Part shown: positions 34,149 through 42,806 of the stretch, one piece after another | Numbering within the stretch: position 1 is the first letter of the stretch | How the letters are laid out: each line of letters opens with the position of its first letter | Assembly: GCA_937127445.1 (NCBI GenBank) | Contig: CAKZLY010000035.1 | Span: 1-48,717 of the forward strand | From: Eximiradius sp. | Lineage (GTDB): Bacteria; Bacteroidota; Ignavibacteria; Kapaibacteriales; UBA2268 | Length of the DNA: 48,717 bases | Direction of reading: 5' to 3' | Notes under the pieces: model-generated | Told to the model about the DNA's origin: nothing | Seen by the model: only the letters and a program-made list of their open reading frames with translations | The model's database searches: none | Position numbers and translations under genes: made by a program

Positions 34149-34738
34149 TGAAAACATATAATCAGTTAAAAAGTTTTTTCGGAATAGTAATTATTTTATT
34201 CGTTATCAAATTATTTCTTTTCCCTGATTTCGCTGATGCAAGAAGAGGAGGCGGAAGCTTCGGAGGTAGTCGCACCTTCAAACCACGTCCAACACAGACA
34301 GCAAAACCTCAAACTTCTAACATTCCGAGACAGCAGCGAACTTCAAGTTTTGGTGGGACGAGAATCTCGAAAGAGCAAGCGAAAGTTAAATATGGAATAC
34401 CTAAAAAGATTGAACAAACTAAAAGAGTTGATGCCGATGGAAATCAACGAACTTATAATATATATAATTACGAAGGTTATGCAAACGGGCTAATGACCGG
34501 TTATCTAATGGGACACACATCTTGGCTATGGATGATGCCTTTCCATCCTGCATTCTATTATAGTAAACCCTATTATGTAGAAAACGAAGATGGCAGCATT
34601 GATGTATATCCGCCCACTTTTTCTATTGTAAAATTAATTATTGGTATAACAATTTTCTCATTTACAATTTGGCTGCTGTATAGACTGATTACTGCAAAAA
34701 GAAAAGTGGGGAAATTGCACAATTCTTCTTTTATTTAG
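34148..34738 (+). CDS. Membrane protein with Gly/Arg-rich segment, unknown function
   Basis: This 196-residue protein has an N-terminal hydrophobic segment (about 10-28, FGIVIILFVIKLFLF) ending near ADA, then ARRGGGSFGGSR and a Pro/Gln/Thr-rich linker. A further SSFGGTR motif is followed by a charged region, a Gly/Met/Trp-rich stretch (YANGLMTGYLMGHTSW) and a C-terminal membrane segment (about 162-182) with a basic tail. RGGG-SFGG motifs after a signal occur in several uncharacterised membrane proteins. It is coupled to the preceding gene, and its stop codon overlaps the stop codon of rnr on the other strand. Confidence 0.7.
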   Translation: MKTYNQLKSFFGIVIILFVIKLFLFPDFADARRGGGSFGGSRTFKPRPTQTAKPQTSNIPRQQRTSSFGGTRISKEQAKVKYGIPKKIEQTKRVDADGNQRTYNIYNYEGYANGLMTGYLMGHTSWLWMMPFHPAFYYSKPYYVENEDGSIDVYPPTFSIVKLIIGITIFSFTIWLLYRLITAKRKVGKLHNSSFI

Positions 34739-36861
34739 TCTGAAACATAAGCAAGGTCAATTATTCTTTTTTCCAGATTAACTTTGATTATTCGAACTCG
34801 AACATTTCCTCCTAGTTTATAAATTTTCTTTGTTTTTTTGCCAATTAATCGATAGTTGGGTTCATCAAAAACAAAGTAATCGCTGTGCATATCTTTAATG
34901 TGCAATAATCCTTCTGCATATAAATCTATTAATTGAACAAATAACCCAAAAGAAGTAACACCAGTAATTATACCGTCAAACTCTTGCCCAATATGTTGAG
35001 AGGCAATCAATGCAAACGCAATTTTATTAGATGCTCGTTCTGCTTCCATTGCAAGTCGTTCCTGATCAGAAGAAACTCGGGCAACATCACGTGATAAGCG
35101 ATGTAAGTAATCTAACCTATTACCATCAGGTTTGCCAATAGCATATTCTTTAAGAAGGCGATGAACAAATAAATCTGGATATCTTCTTATAGGAGAAGTA
35201 AAATGAGTGTAGTGTGAGAAACCCAAACCAAAATGTCCAAAGTTCTGAGCACTATATATTGCTTTTGGCATTGAGCGAATTAGAACTTGATTAACTATAT
35301 TTTTTTCAGGTGCATCTTGTACTTTAATAAGTAATTCATTAATATCTTTTGATGTGATTTTCTTTTTATTAAGTTTATATCCGAGAGACGATATAAATTT
35401 AAGAACAGTTTTAAGCATTTTGGGATCAGGTTCATCGTGAATTCTGTATAAATACGGCAATGGTTTTCGCATATTGAATTCTTTTCGAATTTTATCAACG
35501 TGCAGAGCTACAATTTGGTTTGCAAGAAGCATAAATTCTTCCACAAGAGATGTCGCTGGTGTTGTTTGTTTAAGTTTTACTTGTTTAGGAAATTTCTTCT
35601 CATCTAAAACGAACTTGTATTCCACCGTATCGAAAAGAATTCCACCATTTTGGTAGCGTTTTTCTTTCAGAGTTTGAGCAAGTTTATGAAGTTCGAGAAT
35701 CAGTTCAGCATAATCTCCTTTTCCTGTGTCGATTATTTGCTGAACTTCATCATAATTAAATCTATGAGAACTTTTTATCAATGTTTCGGAAATTCGATAA
35801 TCTGTCACCTCAGCATTAGGTGTTAGTTCAGCAATAACAGAAAAAGTATAACGAGGCTCATTAGGTTTCAATGAACATATTTCATTAGAAAGTTCTTCGG
35901 GTAGCATTGGAATAACACGATCAACGAGATATATACTTGTTGCACGCTTTCGAGCTTCAATATCTATAGAACTATTTTCTTTAACATAGTAGCTTACGTC
36001 TGCAATATGAACACCAAGCAGATAATTACCATTAGGCAATGCTTTAAGAGAAAGTGCATCATCGAAATCTTTTGCGTCTTCTGGATCGATTGTAATAACA
36101 ATTTCATTTCTAAAATCAAGTCTTTGAGCAGGTTTTCTATTAGTTGGTACTTTTAATTTCCTTGCTTCATTAATAACCCCCTCTGGGAATTCGAGTGACA
36201 AATTAAATTCATCGATTACCGCATCATATTCTACAGCCGGATCACCTGCTGCACCTAATATTTTAATAACTTCCGCCTTGGGACTTTTAGTTGGGTCATC
36301 CCAAACAACAAACTGGGCAGCAACTTTATCACCATCGCGTGCTCCATTCAATTTTTTCTGTGGAATTAAGAAATCAACGTAATATGCTGGGTCATCAGGA
36401 ACAAGAAAATAAAAATATCCATCAAATTCAATTTTCCCAACAATAGGTGCTTCGTTTCTTTGCAAAACTTGAATAATTTCTCCACGATGTTTGTTCTTTT
36501 TTTTGCTTGCAAGTAATCTAACAGCTACGACATCACCTTGAAATGCAGTATTCAATTGTGAACGCTTTATTAAAATCTTTGGGATATTTAGCAATCCAGT
36601 TTCAATAACACCTTGACCATCTATTATTTGAAGTTTTCCGGTAAATTCAGAAAATTCATCTTGTTTAAGTTGATAAGTTCTCTTTTTTCCTTTTTCAACC
36701 ACTTCTTGCTCAATAAGCAAGTTAATGGCATCTTTTAGCAATTCGTAATCGGCACTATCACTTTTAATCTGTAAAGCTTTTGAAATTTCTAATATTTTAA
36801 GTGGCTTAACGCTATTTTTTAATATCTCTATAATATTTTGTATTAATAAATCAGTTTTCAT
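34735..36861 (-). CDS. rnr: Ribonuclease R
   Basis: Rnr is a processive 3'-5' exoribonuclease that degrades structured RNA and assists trans-translation. The start at 36861 follows GGAG by seven bases; an ATG six codons earlier overlaps the previous stop codon. Domains in the 708 residues: winged helix (1-65), two cold-shock domains (about 70-130 and 140-205), the RNB catalytic domain with DPEDAKDFDD (Asp259, Asp265, Asp267, Asp268) and GVHIADVSYYV, and an S1 domain (about 625-705, GVTSFGLFVQLIDLYAEGLL). The Lys-rich C-terminal tail seen in E. coli is absent. Confidence 0.95.
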   Translation of the reverse strand: MKTDLLIQNIIEILKNSVKPLKILEISKALQIKSDSADYELLKDAINLLIEQEVVEKGKKRTYQLKQDEFSEFTGKLQIIDGQGVIETGLLNIPKILIKRSQLNTAFQGDVVAVRLLASKKKNKHRGEIIQVLQRNEAPIVGKIEFDGYFYFLVPDDPAYYVDFLIPQKKLNGARDGDKVAAQFVVWDDPTKSPKAEVIKILGAAGDPAVEYDAVIDEFNLSLEFPEGVINEARKLKVPTNRKPAQRLDFRNEIVITIDPEDAKDFDDALSLKALPNGNYLLGVHIADVSYYVKENSSIDIEARKRATSIYLVDRVIPMLPEELSNEICSLKPNEPRYTFSVIAELTPNAEVTDYRISETLIKSSHRFNYDEVQQIIDTGKGDYAELILELHKLAQTLKEKRYQNGGILFDTVEYKFVLDEKKFPKQVKLKQTTPATSLVEEFMLLANQIVALHVDKIRKEFNMRKPLPYLYRIHDEPDPKMLKTVLKFISSLGYKLNKKKITSKDINELLIKVQDAPEKNIVNQVLIRSMPKAIYSAQNFGHFGLGFSHYTHFTSPIRRYPDLFVHRLLKEYAIGKPDGNRLDYLHRLSRDVARVSSDQERLAMEAERASNKIAFALIASQHIGQEFDGIITGVTSFGLFVQLIDLYAEGLLHIKDMHSDYFVFDEPNYRLIGKKTKKIYKLGGNVRVRIIKVNLEKRIIDLAYVSD

Positions 36862-36871
36862 TATAACTCCA

Positions 36872-38908
36872 TTATTCAATGATTGGTGTCTCGATATCTA
36901 TTGTTACTGTTCTACAATAGAATCTACCTTCGGGAAAATTATTATCATAAATAAGTTCACTTTCGCCTATTCCTACAACTGTCACATCTTTTAAGTTTAG
37001 ATATTTTGCAACAGTAGTCGCGCGCTGAGTAGCAATTCGCAAATTAACGTTTTCTTTGCCAATCCTATCCGTATAGCCCTTTATTTTCACATTTGAATTA
37101 GGTTTTATTCGCGATTTAATTAAATCTAATACTTTACGATGTTCATTTCTCAAGCTGGAAGAAGCATAATCAAACAAAATTAAACGATAGTATTCATACT
37201 CACGGTCAGCACGTTTTTCTAAACGTTTTCTGTCGATAGTAATTTGATCAATCGGGATAATTTGTGGTTTCGTTTCGAATGTTTGATTTATCAGATCTCT
37301 CATTGAAAGAGTATAGGTAAGGTTAGAATATACTTTTTGAAAATATTTTTCCTCGTTATTTATTTCCCAATCCACAAAATCTGGAACTGAACCTTCACCA
37401 GATATCTGTTTTATAGTCTCATTTTTATGTTTAATTGTCAGATTCCATTCTTTGATGCCAATTGAAGAAAGTGGCTTCAAATAGAAACGCAACTTTGAAT
37501 TAGAAACAACTCTAATTGTGTCCCCAGTTACAACAGGTTCTGACAATATTGGTGAAGAACTAATAATTTCAACACGTCGATTTTCATCATCTGCTCCTTC
37601 TTCGTCGGATAAAGTAGCTTCCTTAGGTAAATTCCTTGCATTGATGGCAATTCTTTGAGGTTCAATATTCCAAACCTTCACAAAATAATCACATACTTTT
37701 TCTGCTCTTTCAAGAGAAAGATTCTTATTATCTTTCTCCTCTGCTTTATTTGAATTAGTGCCAATAAGTTCAATTTTAACATCAGGATTATTCTGTAATC
37801 TTAACCCAATAATATTCAAAACATTATAATATGTTTGAAGAGCATCGGCATTAATTAATTTGTTAAGAGAAAAATTTTGAATTTCATGTGGTTTTAATTT
37901 GACATATCTATCTGAAATTTCACTCGAATTATGCTCAAAAAAAATGTAATTGAGTAAAGGACGTAGACTTAATGAAGTAAAATCTTCAATTTTCACTGCA
38001 AAGTTCTTTTTTTCGTTATCATTTGAATCAATTTCAACAACATATACGCTAGCAGCAAGTTTGGGCGGGAGCTCAGGTAAATTAGGATCTATGAGTGGAG
38101 GCGCCTTTGGAGGCAAAGGTGGTGGTGGCGGTGGTGGTGGCTGTATATATTTCAGAGCAATCCCAAAATTTAAATTCTGAGAAAACCATTTTTCATCTTT
38201 GATTAGAGGCAAAAACCAAATATTATAAAAAACTTCTGGCATTAGCCGAAAAGAGCCTTGTGAATTTAGGACAAGCTCATACCCCGCACCCCAATTTAGC
38301 CCAATATTAAAATCATTATAGCCTTTCAAATTCCCATCATTTTTGTTCCTATACCTCAGTCCATCATTGAAAGTTACTTTATCAGGCGGATCTTTGATTT
38401 TTTCTATTTGTTTATATTTTGCACTGACAAAAAAAGAGAAATCTACACCAAGTGTCAAAAAAAGTTTTTCTTTCGGAGAAAAAATCACATTTGGTGTAAT
38501 GAAAAACCTATCAAACTCTACATCAACCAAATGTTCAATTTTACCTGGATAAACGTTTCCATCGATAATAAAGGTCTCATCTTCGAGTGAACTAAAACTT
38601 GAGAAAAAATTATGGAAACCTATTCTTGCTCCATAATAGAAATTATCTTGAAAATACTTTTCGAATAATCCACCGATTTGAAATCCATACCCTGAACCAT
38701 TTTTATAATCTGGACAACAACTTGGAACATTTGGAAGACTTTTAAAATTAGTATTTTGAATATTCAAATTATAATTATAAAAAATTCCGAAACGTTCCTT
38801 GTATTCCATCTCCTTTAAGGCTTTTTCATAATCATACTCTTCCTCATTTTGTGCAAAAAATTCAGAAAACGGGAAAAGAAGCAAAAAAAATATAATATAT
38901 TTTTTCAT
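36872..38908 (-). CDS. Outer-membrane protein with two OmpA-like domains
   Basis: The signal peptide MKKYIIFFLLLFPFSEFFAQ is followed by a beta-rich region (about 25-255) that looks like an outer-membrane barrel. A proline linker (about 256-285, with eight consecutive Pro) comes next, then a first OmpA-like domain (about 320-450; LSLERAEKVCDYF), an intervening beta region, and a second OmpA domain (about 575-675). The second keeps the peptidoglycan-binding pattern: Asp in KGYTDRIG and Arg in NLRIATQRATTVAKYL. At 678 aa it is larger than single-domain OmpA proteins. A ribosome binding site AAGGTG precedes the ATG. rnr follows ten bases downstream. Confidence 0.88.
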   Translation of the reverse strand: MKKYIIFFLLLFPFSEFFAQNEEEYDYEKALKEMEYKERFGIFYNYNLNIQNTNFKSLPNVPSCCPDYKNGSGYGFQIGGLFEKYFQDNFYYGARIGFHNFFSSFSSLEDETFIIDGNVYPGKIEHLVDVEFDRFFITPNVIFSPKEKLFLTLGVDFSFFVSAKYKQIEKIKDPPDKVTFNDGLRYRNKNDGNLKGYNDFNIGLNWGAGYELVLNSQGSFRLMPEVFYNIWFLPLIKDEKWFSQNLNFGIALKYIQPPPPPPPPLPPKAPPLIDPNLPELPPKLAASVYVVEIDSNDNEKKNFAVKIEDFTSLSLRPLLNYIFFEHNSSEISDRYVKLKPHEIQNFSLNKLINADALQTYYNVLNIIGLRLQNNPDVKIELIGTNSNKAEEKDNKNLSLERAEKVCDYFVKVWNIEPQRIAINARNLPKEATLSDEEGADDENRRVEIISSSPILSEPVVTGDTIRVVSNSKLRFYLKPLSSIGIKEWNLTIKHKNETIKQISGEGSVPDFVDWEINNEEKYFQKVYSNLTYTLSMRDLINQTFETKPQIIPIDQITIDRKRLEKRADREYEYYRLILFDYASSSLRNEHRKVLDLIKSRIKPNSNVKIKGYTDRIGKENVNLRIATQRATTVAKYLNLKDVTVVGIGESELIYDNNFPEGRFYCRTVTIDIETPIIE

Positions 38909-38941
38909 AGTAACACCTTAATTTCTTAAGGTAATTTATAA

Positions 38942-39679
38942 TTAAAGATTTAATTTTTTGAAAATAGTTTCTGGAATATGTTTTATAACACACATAATAA
39001 ATCTCCAGTAACCCGGTGCATATATAATATCTTTTTGAGCATTAATACCATCAAAAATAATCCTCCCTACAACATCAACTTTTGCAAAAAGAAAGTTTTT
39101 AGGCAAATGTGAAGTCATTGGAGTATCAACTATTCCGGGTTTTATAGTAACGACAGAGACATTCTTGCTTGAAAGACGATTTCTAAGTCCTTGTAAAAAT
39201 AATGATACAGCTCCCTTTGCAGAACCGTAAAGATAATTACTTTTTCTACCTCTATCCCCTGCTACGGACGAAATAACAGCCAGAATGCCTCTTTCTTTCT
39301 CTTCAAAATAATTCGCAGCTATTGAGCATAGTGAAACAATAGATGTGGCATTAATATTAAAATGTTCAATTGCATAGTCAATATCGTTTTGAGATTTTTC
39401 CTGATTAGGTAAAGTTCCATAAGCCACCAATACAATGTCAACTCCGCCTAAAATATCGACAGCTTGATTGAAAATTTCTTTGTGATTGCTAAAATCAAGT
39501 GCATTGAATTCTATCAGTTCAATGCGCGTTTTGTAGCGAGCTAATATGTCGTCACGCACTGCTTGCAAGCGTGTCATTTTAGTATCAAGCAAACATAATT
39601 CTGCACCATCTGCAGCAAATAGTTTTTCAACTTCTGTTGCTATTGCCGAAGCGCCACCAAAAACAATAACTTTTTTCAT
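38942..39679 (-). CDS. Short-chain dehydrogenase/reductase, DprE2-like
   Basis: This NAD(P)-dependent reductase has a classical SDR fold. Start at Met 39679, giving MKKVIVFGGASAIATEVEKL with the cofactor loop GGASAIA; an upstream TTG adds four residues. Catalytic residues: Ser137/Ser138 (ISSVAGDRG) and Tyr151-x3-Lys155 (YGSAK). The C-terminal end (APGYWRFIMCVIKHIPETIF) resembles DprE2, the decaprenylphosphoryl-2-keto-ribose reductase of arabinan precursor synthesis. No DprE1 partner is nearby, so substrate assignment is tentative. It lies 15 bases downstream of the dCMP deaminase gene. Confidence 0.8.
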   Translation of the reverse strand: MKKVIVFGGASAIATEVEKLFAADGAELCLLDTKMTRLQAVRDDILARYKTRIELIEFNALDFSNHKEIFNQAVDILGGVDIVLVAYGTLPNQEKSQNDIDYAIEHFNINATSIVSLCSIAANYFEEKERGILAVISSVAGDRGRKSNYLYGSAKGAVSLFLQGLRNRLSSKNVSVVTIKPGIVDTPMTSHLPKNFLFAKVDVVGRIIFDGINAQKDIIYAPGYWRFIMCVIKHIPETIFKKLNL

Positions 39680-39694
39680 AATATATTTCAATAA

Positions 39695-40267
39695 TTATTC
39701 AACTTTATCTTTATTTAATGAAATAGCTGCTGGATAGAGAATCCCATTCATAAATATTTCAGGTGTAACAATATCACATACTATGTAACGAACTTTAACC
39801 CCTGCTTCTAAAAACATACTTGCAACTTTTTTATATGATTCTATCCATTTTCCGTCTGTATTTTTATCATAAAAATCCTGTCCATTTTGATGAATAATAA
39901 CCTCAGATATACCTGTCTGAATAATTGCACGAGCACAATCAGTGCATGGTGTCCACGGGACATAAATTTTACAACCTTTAAGAACTGTTCCTCGTCGAGC
40001 AGCATTATAGATAGCATTTCGTTCTGCGTGTTCAACCCAAAAATATTTTTCTCCATCATCTCGTGAAACCCTTTTCCCATCTTTATCAATATTTATACCA
40101 CGAGGGAGTGAATTGTAACCAGTTGATACGAGCACATTATCAGAATCAACAATTACAGAACCAACGTGAGTATGCGGGTCACGGCTACGCATTCCAACAA
40201 GATAGCACATTGTTATATAGAGTTGATCCCAATCTGGTCTTTTCATATTCAAATTTATGGATTCCAT
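39695..40267 (-). CDS. Deoxycytidylate (dCMP) deaminase family protein
   Basis: The enzyme is a zinc-dependent deaminase expected to convert dCMP to dUMP for thymidylate synthesis. Motif HAE (80-82, within VEHAERNAI) and PCTDC (Cys108, Cys111) bind zinc and activate water. The N-terminal RDPHTHVGSVIVD and the GYNSLPRGI segment are typical of dCMP deaminases rather than cytidine deaminases. Length is 190 aa. The start used overlaps the upstream PduO gene by 13 bases; Met8 (40246) is a non-overlapping alternative. Confidence 0.9.
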   Translation of the reverse strand: MESINLNMKRPDWDQLYITMCYLVGMRSRDPHTHVGSVIVDSDNVLVSTGYNSLPRGINIDKDGKRVSRDDGEKYFWVEHAERNAIYNAARRGTVLKGCKIYVPWTPCTDCARAIIQTGISEVIIHQNGQDFYDKNTDGKWIESYKKVASMFLEAGVKVRYIVCDIVTPEIFMNGILYPAAISLNKDKVE

Positions 40268-40794
40268 ACTACATCTTCTTTATTGTTTAAGAAATTAGCA
40301 AATCTTGCAGCAACAAACAAATAATCAGAAAGCCTATTTATATATACAATAACAAATTGGCCAATATCTTCTATTTCCAACAAGGAAACAGCTATCCTTT
40401 CCAGGCGACGACAAACTGTTCGAGCCTGGTGCAAAAAAGCAGCTGACTGCGCTCCGCCGGGCAAAATAAAATTCCTTAATGAAGGCAACATTTCAGAATA
40501 TTCATCAATTTTTTGTTCAAGCCATTTAATGTGTTGGTCACCAATTCGATTTACTTTTAATTGATCATTTATCGGTGTTGCTAAGTCGCTACCTAATATG
40601 AATAAATCATTGTTTATTCTAATCAAATCATCTTTCATTTCTTGCGGAACACCAAAAGCAAGGGCTAAGCCAATAATAGAATTCAGTTCATCAACTGTCC
40701 CATAAGTTTCGACACGTAAATTATCTTTTCGAACTCTCTGTCCATCAAATAGTGATGTAGTGCCATTATCGCCAGTTTTAGTATAAATCTTCAT
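40255..40794 (-). CDS. ATP:cob(I)alamin adenosyltransferase, PduO type
   Basis: The enzyme transfers the adenosyl group of ATP to cob(I)alamin, making coenzyme B12. The N-terminal ATP-binding segment KIYTKTGDNGTTSLFDGQRV is diagnostic of PduO-type transferases, and the central helices carry LPGGAQSAAFLHQARTVCRR with the conserved Arg. At 179 aa it is a stand-alone domain. It lies four bases from the mannose-1-phosphate guanylyltransferase gene and overlaps the dCMP deaminase gene. No cobalamin genes are close by. Confidence 0.95.
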   Translation of the reverse strand: MKIYTKTGDNGTTSLFDGQRVRKDNLRVETYGTVDELNSIIGLALAFGVPQEMKDDLIRINNDLFILGSDLATPINDQLKVNRIGDQHIKWLEQKIDEYSEMLPSLRNFILPGGAQSAAFLHQARTVCRRLERIAVSLLEIEDIGQFVIVYINRLSDYLFVAARFANFLNNKEDVVWNP

Positions 40795-40798
40795 ATGC

Positions 40799-41887
40799 CT
40801 ACAAATATTTTTTTAACTGTTTCTTACGCATAATTTCAATTAATTCCTGAACTTGTTCGGATTGTCCTCGTTTACAAATGAGCAAAGAATCATCTCCTTC
40901 AACAACAATAATATCTTCAATTCCGGCTATACAAATCAAGTTTTTGTTAGAAATAATTAATGAATTTGAAGAATTTATCGAAATAACTTCCCCTTCTATT
41001 ACATTATTTCGAGCATCTTTTAATGATAATCTATATAATTCATCCCAATTTCCTAAATCAGACCAGCTGAAGGAAGACATCACAACAAGAACTTTATCAG
41101 ACTTTTCCAAGATAGCGTAGTCAATTGAAATAGGATTAAATTTCATATATATTTTTTCTAACGCTTCATCGTATTTATCGGTACTTATATAGTCTTTTAA
41201 AGTATTAAGCTGTTCAAAATAGTAAGGTAAATATTCTGAATAAGCCTCTTTAAAAATATTCATCTTAACAACAACTATACCGCTGTTCCATAGGAAATCG
41301 CCACTTTCTATGAAACGTTTTGCAGTTTCCAAATCAGGTTTTTCGGCAAAAGTAGTACAGAATCGCACTCCATTATCGAACAATTCACCAAGTGAATTGC
41401 GATTTTCATTAAATTGAATATAACCGAATTGAGTTTCGGGTCGAGTTGGGGCAATTCCAATAGTCACAATAGAATCTTTTGAATGAGCAGCTTCTATGGC
41501 TACATCCAAACTATTAAAAAATTCACCTAAATTAGATATTTCTTGATCAGCAGGGAATGCCAACATAATATCTTCATCAGAATATCTTTGCGAAAGTATT
41601 GTAGAAACAAGTCCGAGAGCAGGAGCTGTATTTTTACCAAAAGGTTCAATTATTATATTATCATTTGGTAAATCTGGAAGTTGCTCTTTCACCAAAAATG
41701 AAAAAGCTTCATTAACAACCACATAAATATCCTCCATTGAAAAATATGTTTCTAAACGCTTAAAAGTGTTTTGAATTAAAGTCCCGTCTCCATACAAATG
41801 AATAAACTGTTTTGGTAGCTTCTCTTTTGTCTTAGGCCAAAAACGAAGTCCGGAGCCCCCTGCCATTATTACAGCAAACTTTTTCAT
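40799..41887 (-). CDS. Mannose-1-phosphate guanylyltransferase
   Basis: The enzyme makes GDP-mannose from mannose-1-phosphate and GTP for glycan synthesis. The start at 41887 gives MKKFAVIMAGGSGLRFWP, with the nucleotide-binding loop GGSGLRFWP (10-18) followed by KLPKQF; the 13 upstream codons are not part of the family. Further hallmarks: EPFGKNTAPALGL, LAFPADQEIS, FAEKPDLETAKRFI, FLWNSGIVVVK and SWSDLGNWDELY. The 362-residue length is the short form without a phosphomannose isomerase domain. It is the first gene of a four-gene minus-strand run. Confidence 0.94.
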   Translation of the reverse strand: MKKFAVIMAGGSGLRFWPKTKEKLPKQFIHLYGDGTLIQNTFKRLETYFSMEDIYVVVNEAFSFLVKEQLPDLPNDNIIIEPFGKNTAPALGLVSTILSQRYSDEDIMLAFPADQEISNLGEFFNSLDVAIEAAHSKDSIVTIGIAPTRPETQFGYIQFNENRNSLGELFDNGVRFCTTFAEKPDLETAKRFIESGDFLWNSGIVVVKMNIFKEAYSEYLPYYFEQLNTLKDYISTDKYDEALEKIYMKFNPISIDYAILEKSDKVLVVMSSFSWSDLGNWDELYRLSLKDARNNVIEGEVISINSSNSLIISNKNLICIAGIEDIIVVEGDDSLLICKRGQSEQVQELIEIMRKKQLKKYL

Positions 41888-42029
41888 TAATATATACATT
41901 ATAGAATAGATTAAAACATAATACAAAACTACAAAAAGAATGATTAATAAAATAATAAAAACAACTAATTTATTGGTGATAAACCATCTTATTCGTAAAT
42001 TTGAAAATTATTTTTATGTAGTATACGCC

Positions 42030-42806
42030 ATGTTTATTTTTGAATTAATTGGTAGAAAAACTCTCCACTTTTTTAGAGAATTTGGACAGATTATTATTCT
42101 TCTTATTTCTACATTTCGTTATTTTCCAAGGATAATAAAAGATAAAAAGCTTGTTCTGGAACAAATGTCAATTATTGGTGCAGATTCATTGCCGTTGGTA
42201 TTACTTATTGGAGCGTTCACTGGTGCAATAGCAGCTCTTCAAGCCACAAGCTTGTTTGAAAAATTCAATTTTATTAGTATAGCTCGCCCATTTATTGGTT
42301 CATCAATAGCAACAGCTGTCTTTCAGGAACTTACTCCTGTGCTGACCGCCCTTGTTATTGCTGGACGAATTGGTGGTTCGATGGCTGCGCAGATAGGTAC
42401 AATGAAAGTAACAGAACAAATTGACGCCCTTGAAATGATGGCAATTGATAAGAATAGGTATTTAGCTATGCCAAGAGCAGTCGCAATTATTTTAATGATG
42501 CCTGTTTTAGCAATTTTTTCGAATGCTGTTGCTTTACTCGGAAGTTTTGTTCTTTCAAGTATTAAATATAATTTCACAAGTGAAGCTTTTTTTGATTCCG
42601 TAATTAGATTTTTCAAAATGAAAGAGCTTATGTTAGGACTTCTGAAAACTACGGTATTTGGTGGTGTAACCGCATTAATCGGTATCCATGTGGGTTTCAA
42701 CACGAAAGGTGGAGCCGAAGGAGTTGGCAATAGCACTGTTAGAGCATTCACTCTTTCGGCTGCGTCTATTTTGATTATTGATGCAATATTTGGCTATATA
42801 TTCTAA
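42030..42806 (+). CDS. MlaE-family ABC transporter permease
   Basis: This is an inner-membrane permease of the type that moves phospholipids between envelope leaflets (Mla/Tgd systems). The start at 42030 gives 258 aa and aligns with MlaE (MFIFELIGRKTLHFFREFG); an ATG at 41940 would add 30 atypical residues. Five or so membrane segments follow. Family signatures: VLLIGAFTGAIAALQA, the block ELTPVLTALVIAGRIGGSMA and GTMKVTEQIDALEMM. The partner ATPase (MlaF) and substrate-binding MlaD genes are not adjacent. The stop codon shares one base with the rqcH start. Confidence 0.88.
   Translation: MFIFELIGRKTLHFFREFGQIIILLISTFRYFPRIIKDKKLVLEQMSIIGADSLPLVLLIGAFTGAIAALQATSLFEKFNFISIARPFIGSSIATAVFQELTPVLTALVIAGRIGGSMAAQIGTMKVTEQIDALEMMAIDKNRYLAMPRAVAIILMMPVLAIFSNAVALLGSFVLSSIKYNFTSEAFFDSVIRFFKMKELMLGLLKTTVFGGVTALIGIHVGFNTKGGAEGVGNSTVRAFTLSAASILIIDAIFGYIF

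Noticed and set aside
42323-42751. 142-aa minus-strand ORF inside the MlaE-like gene
   Set aside because: It is a shadow of the permease, whose conserved motifs are clear on the plus strand.
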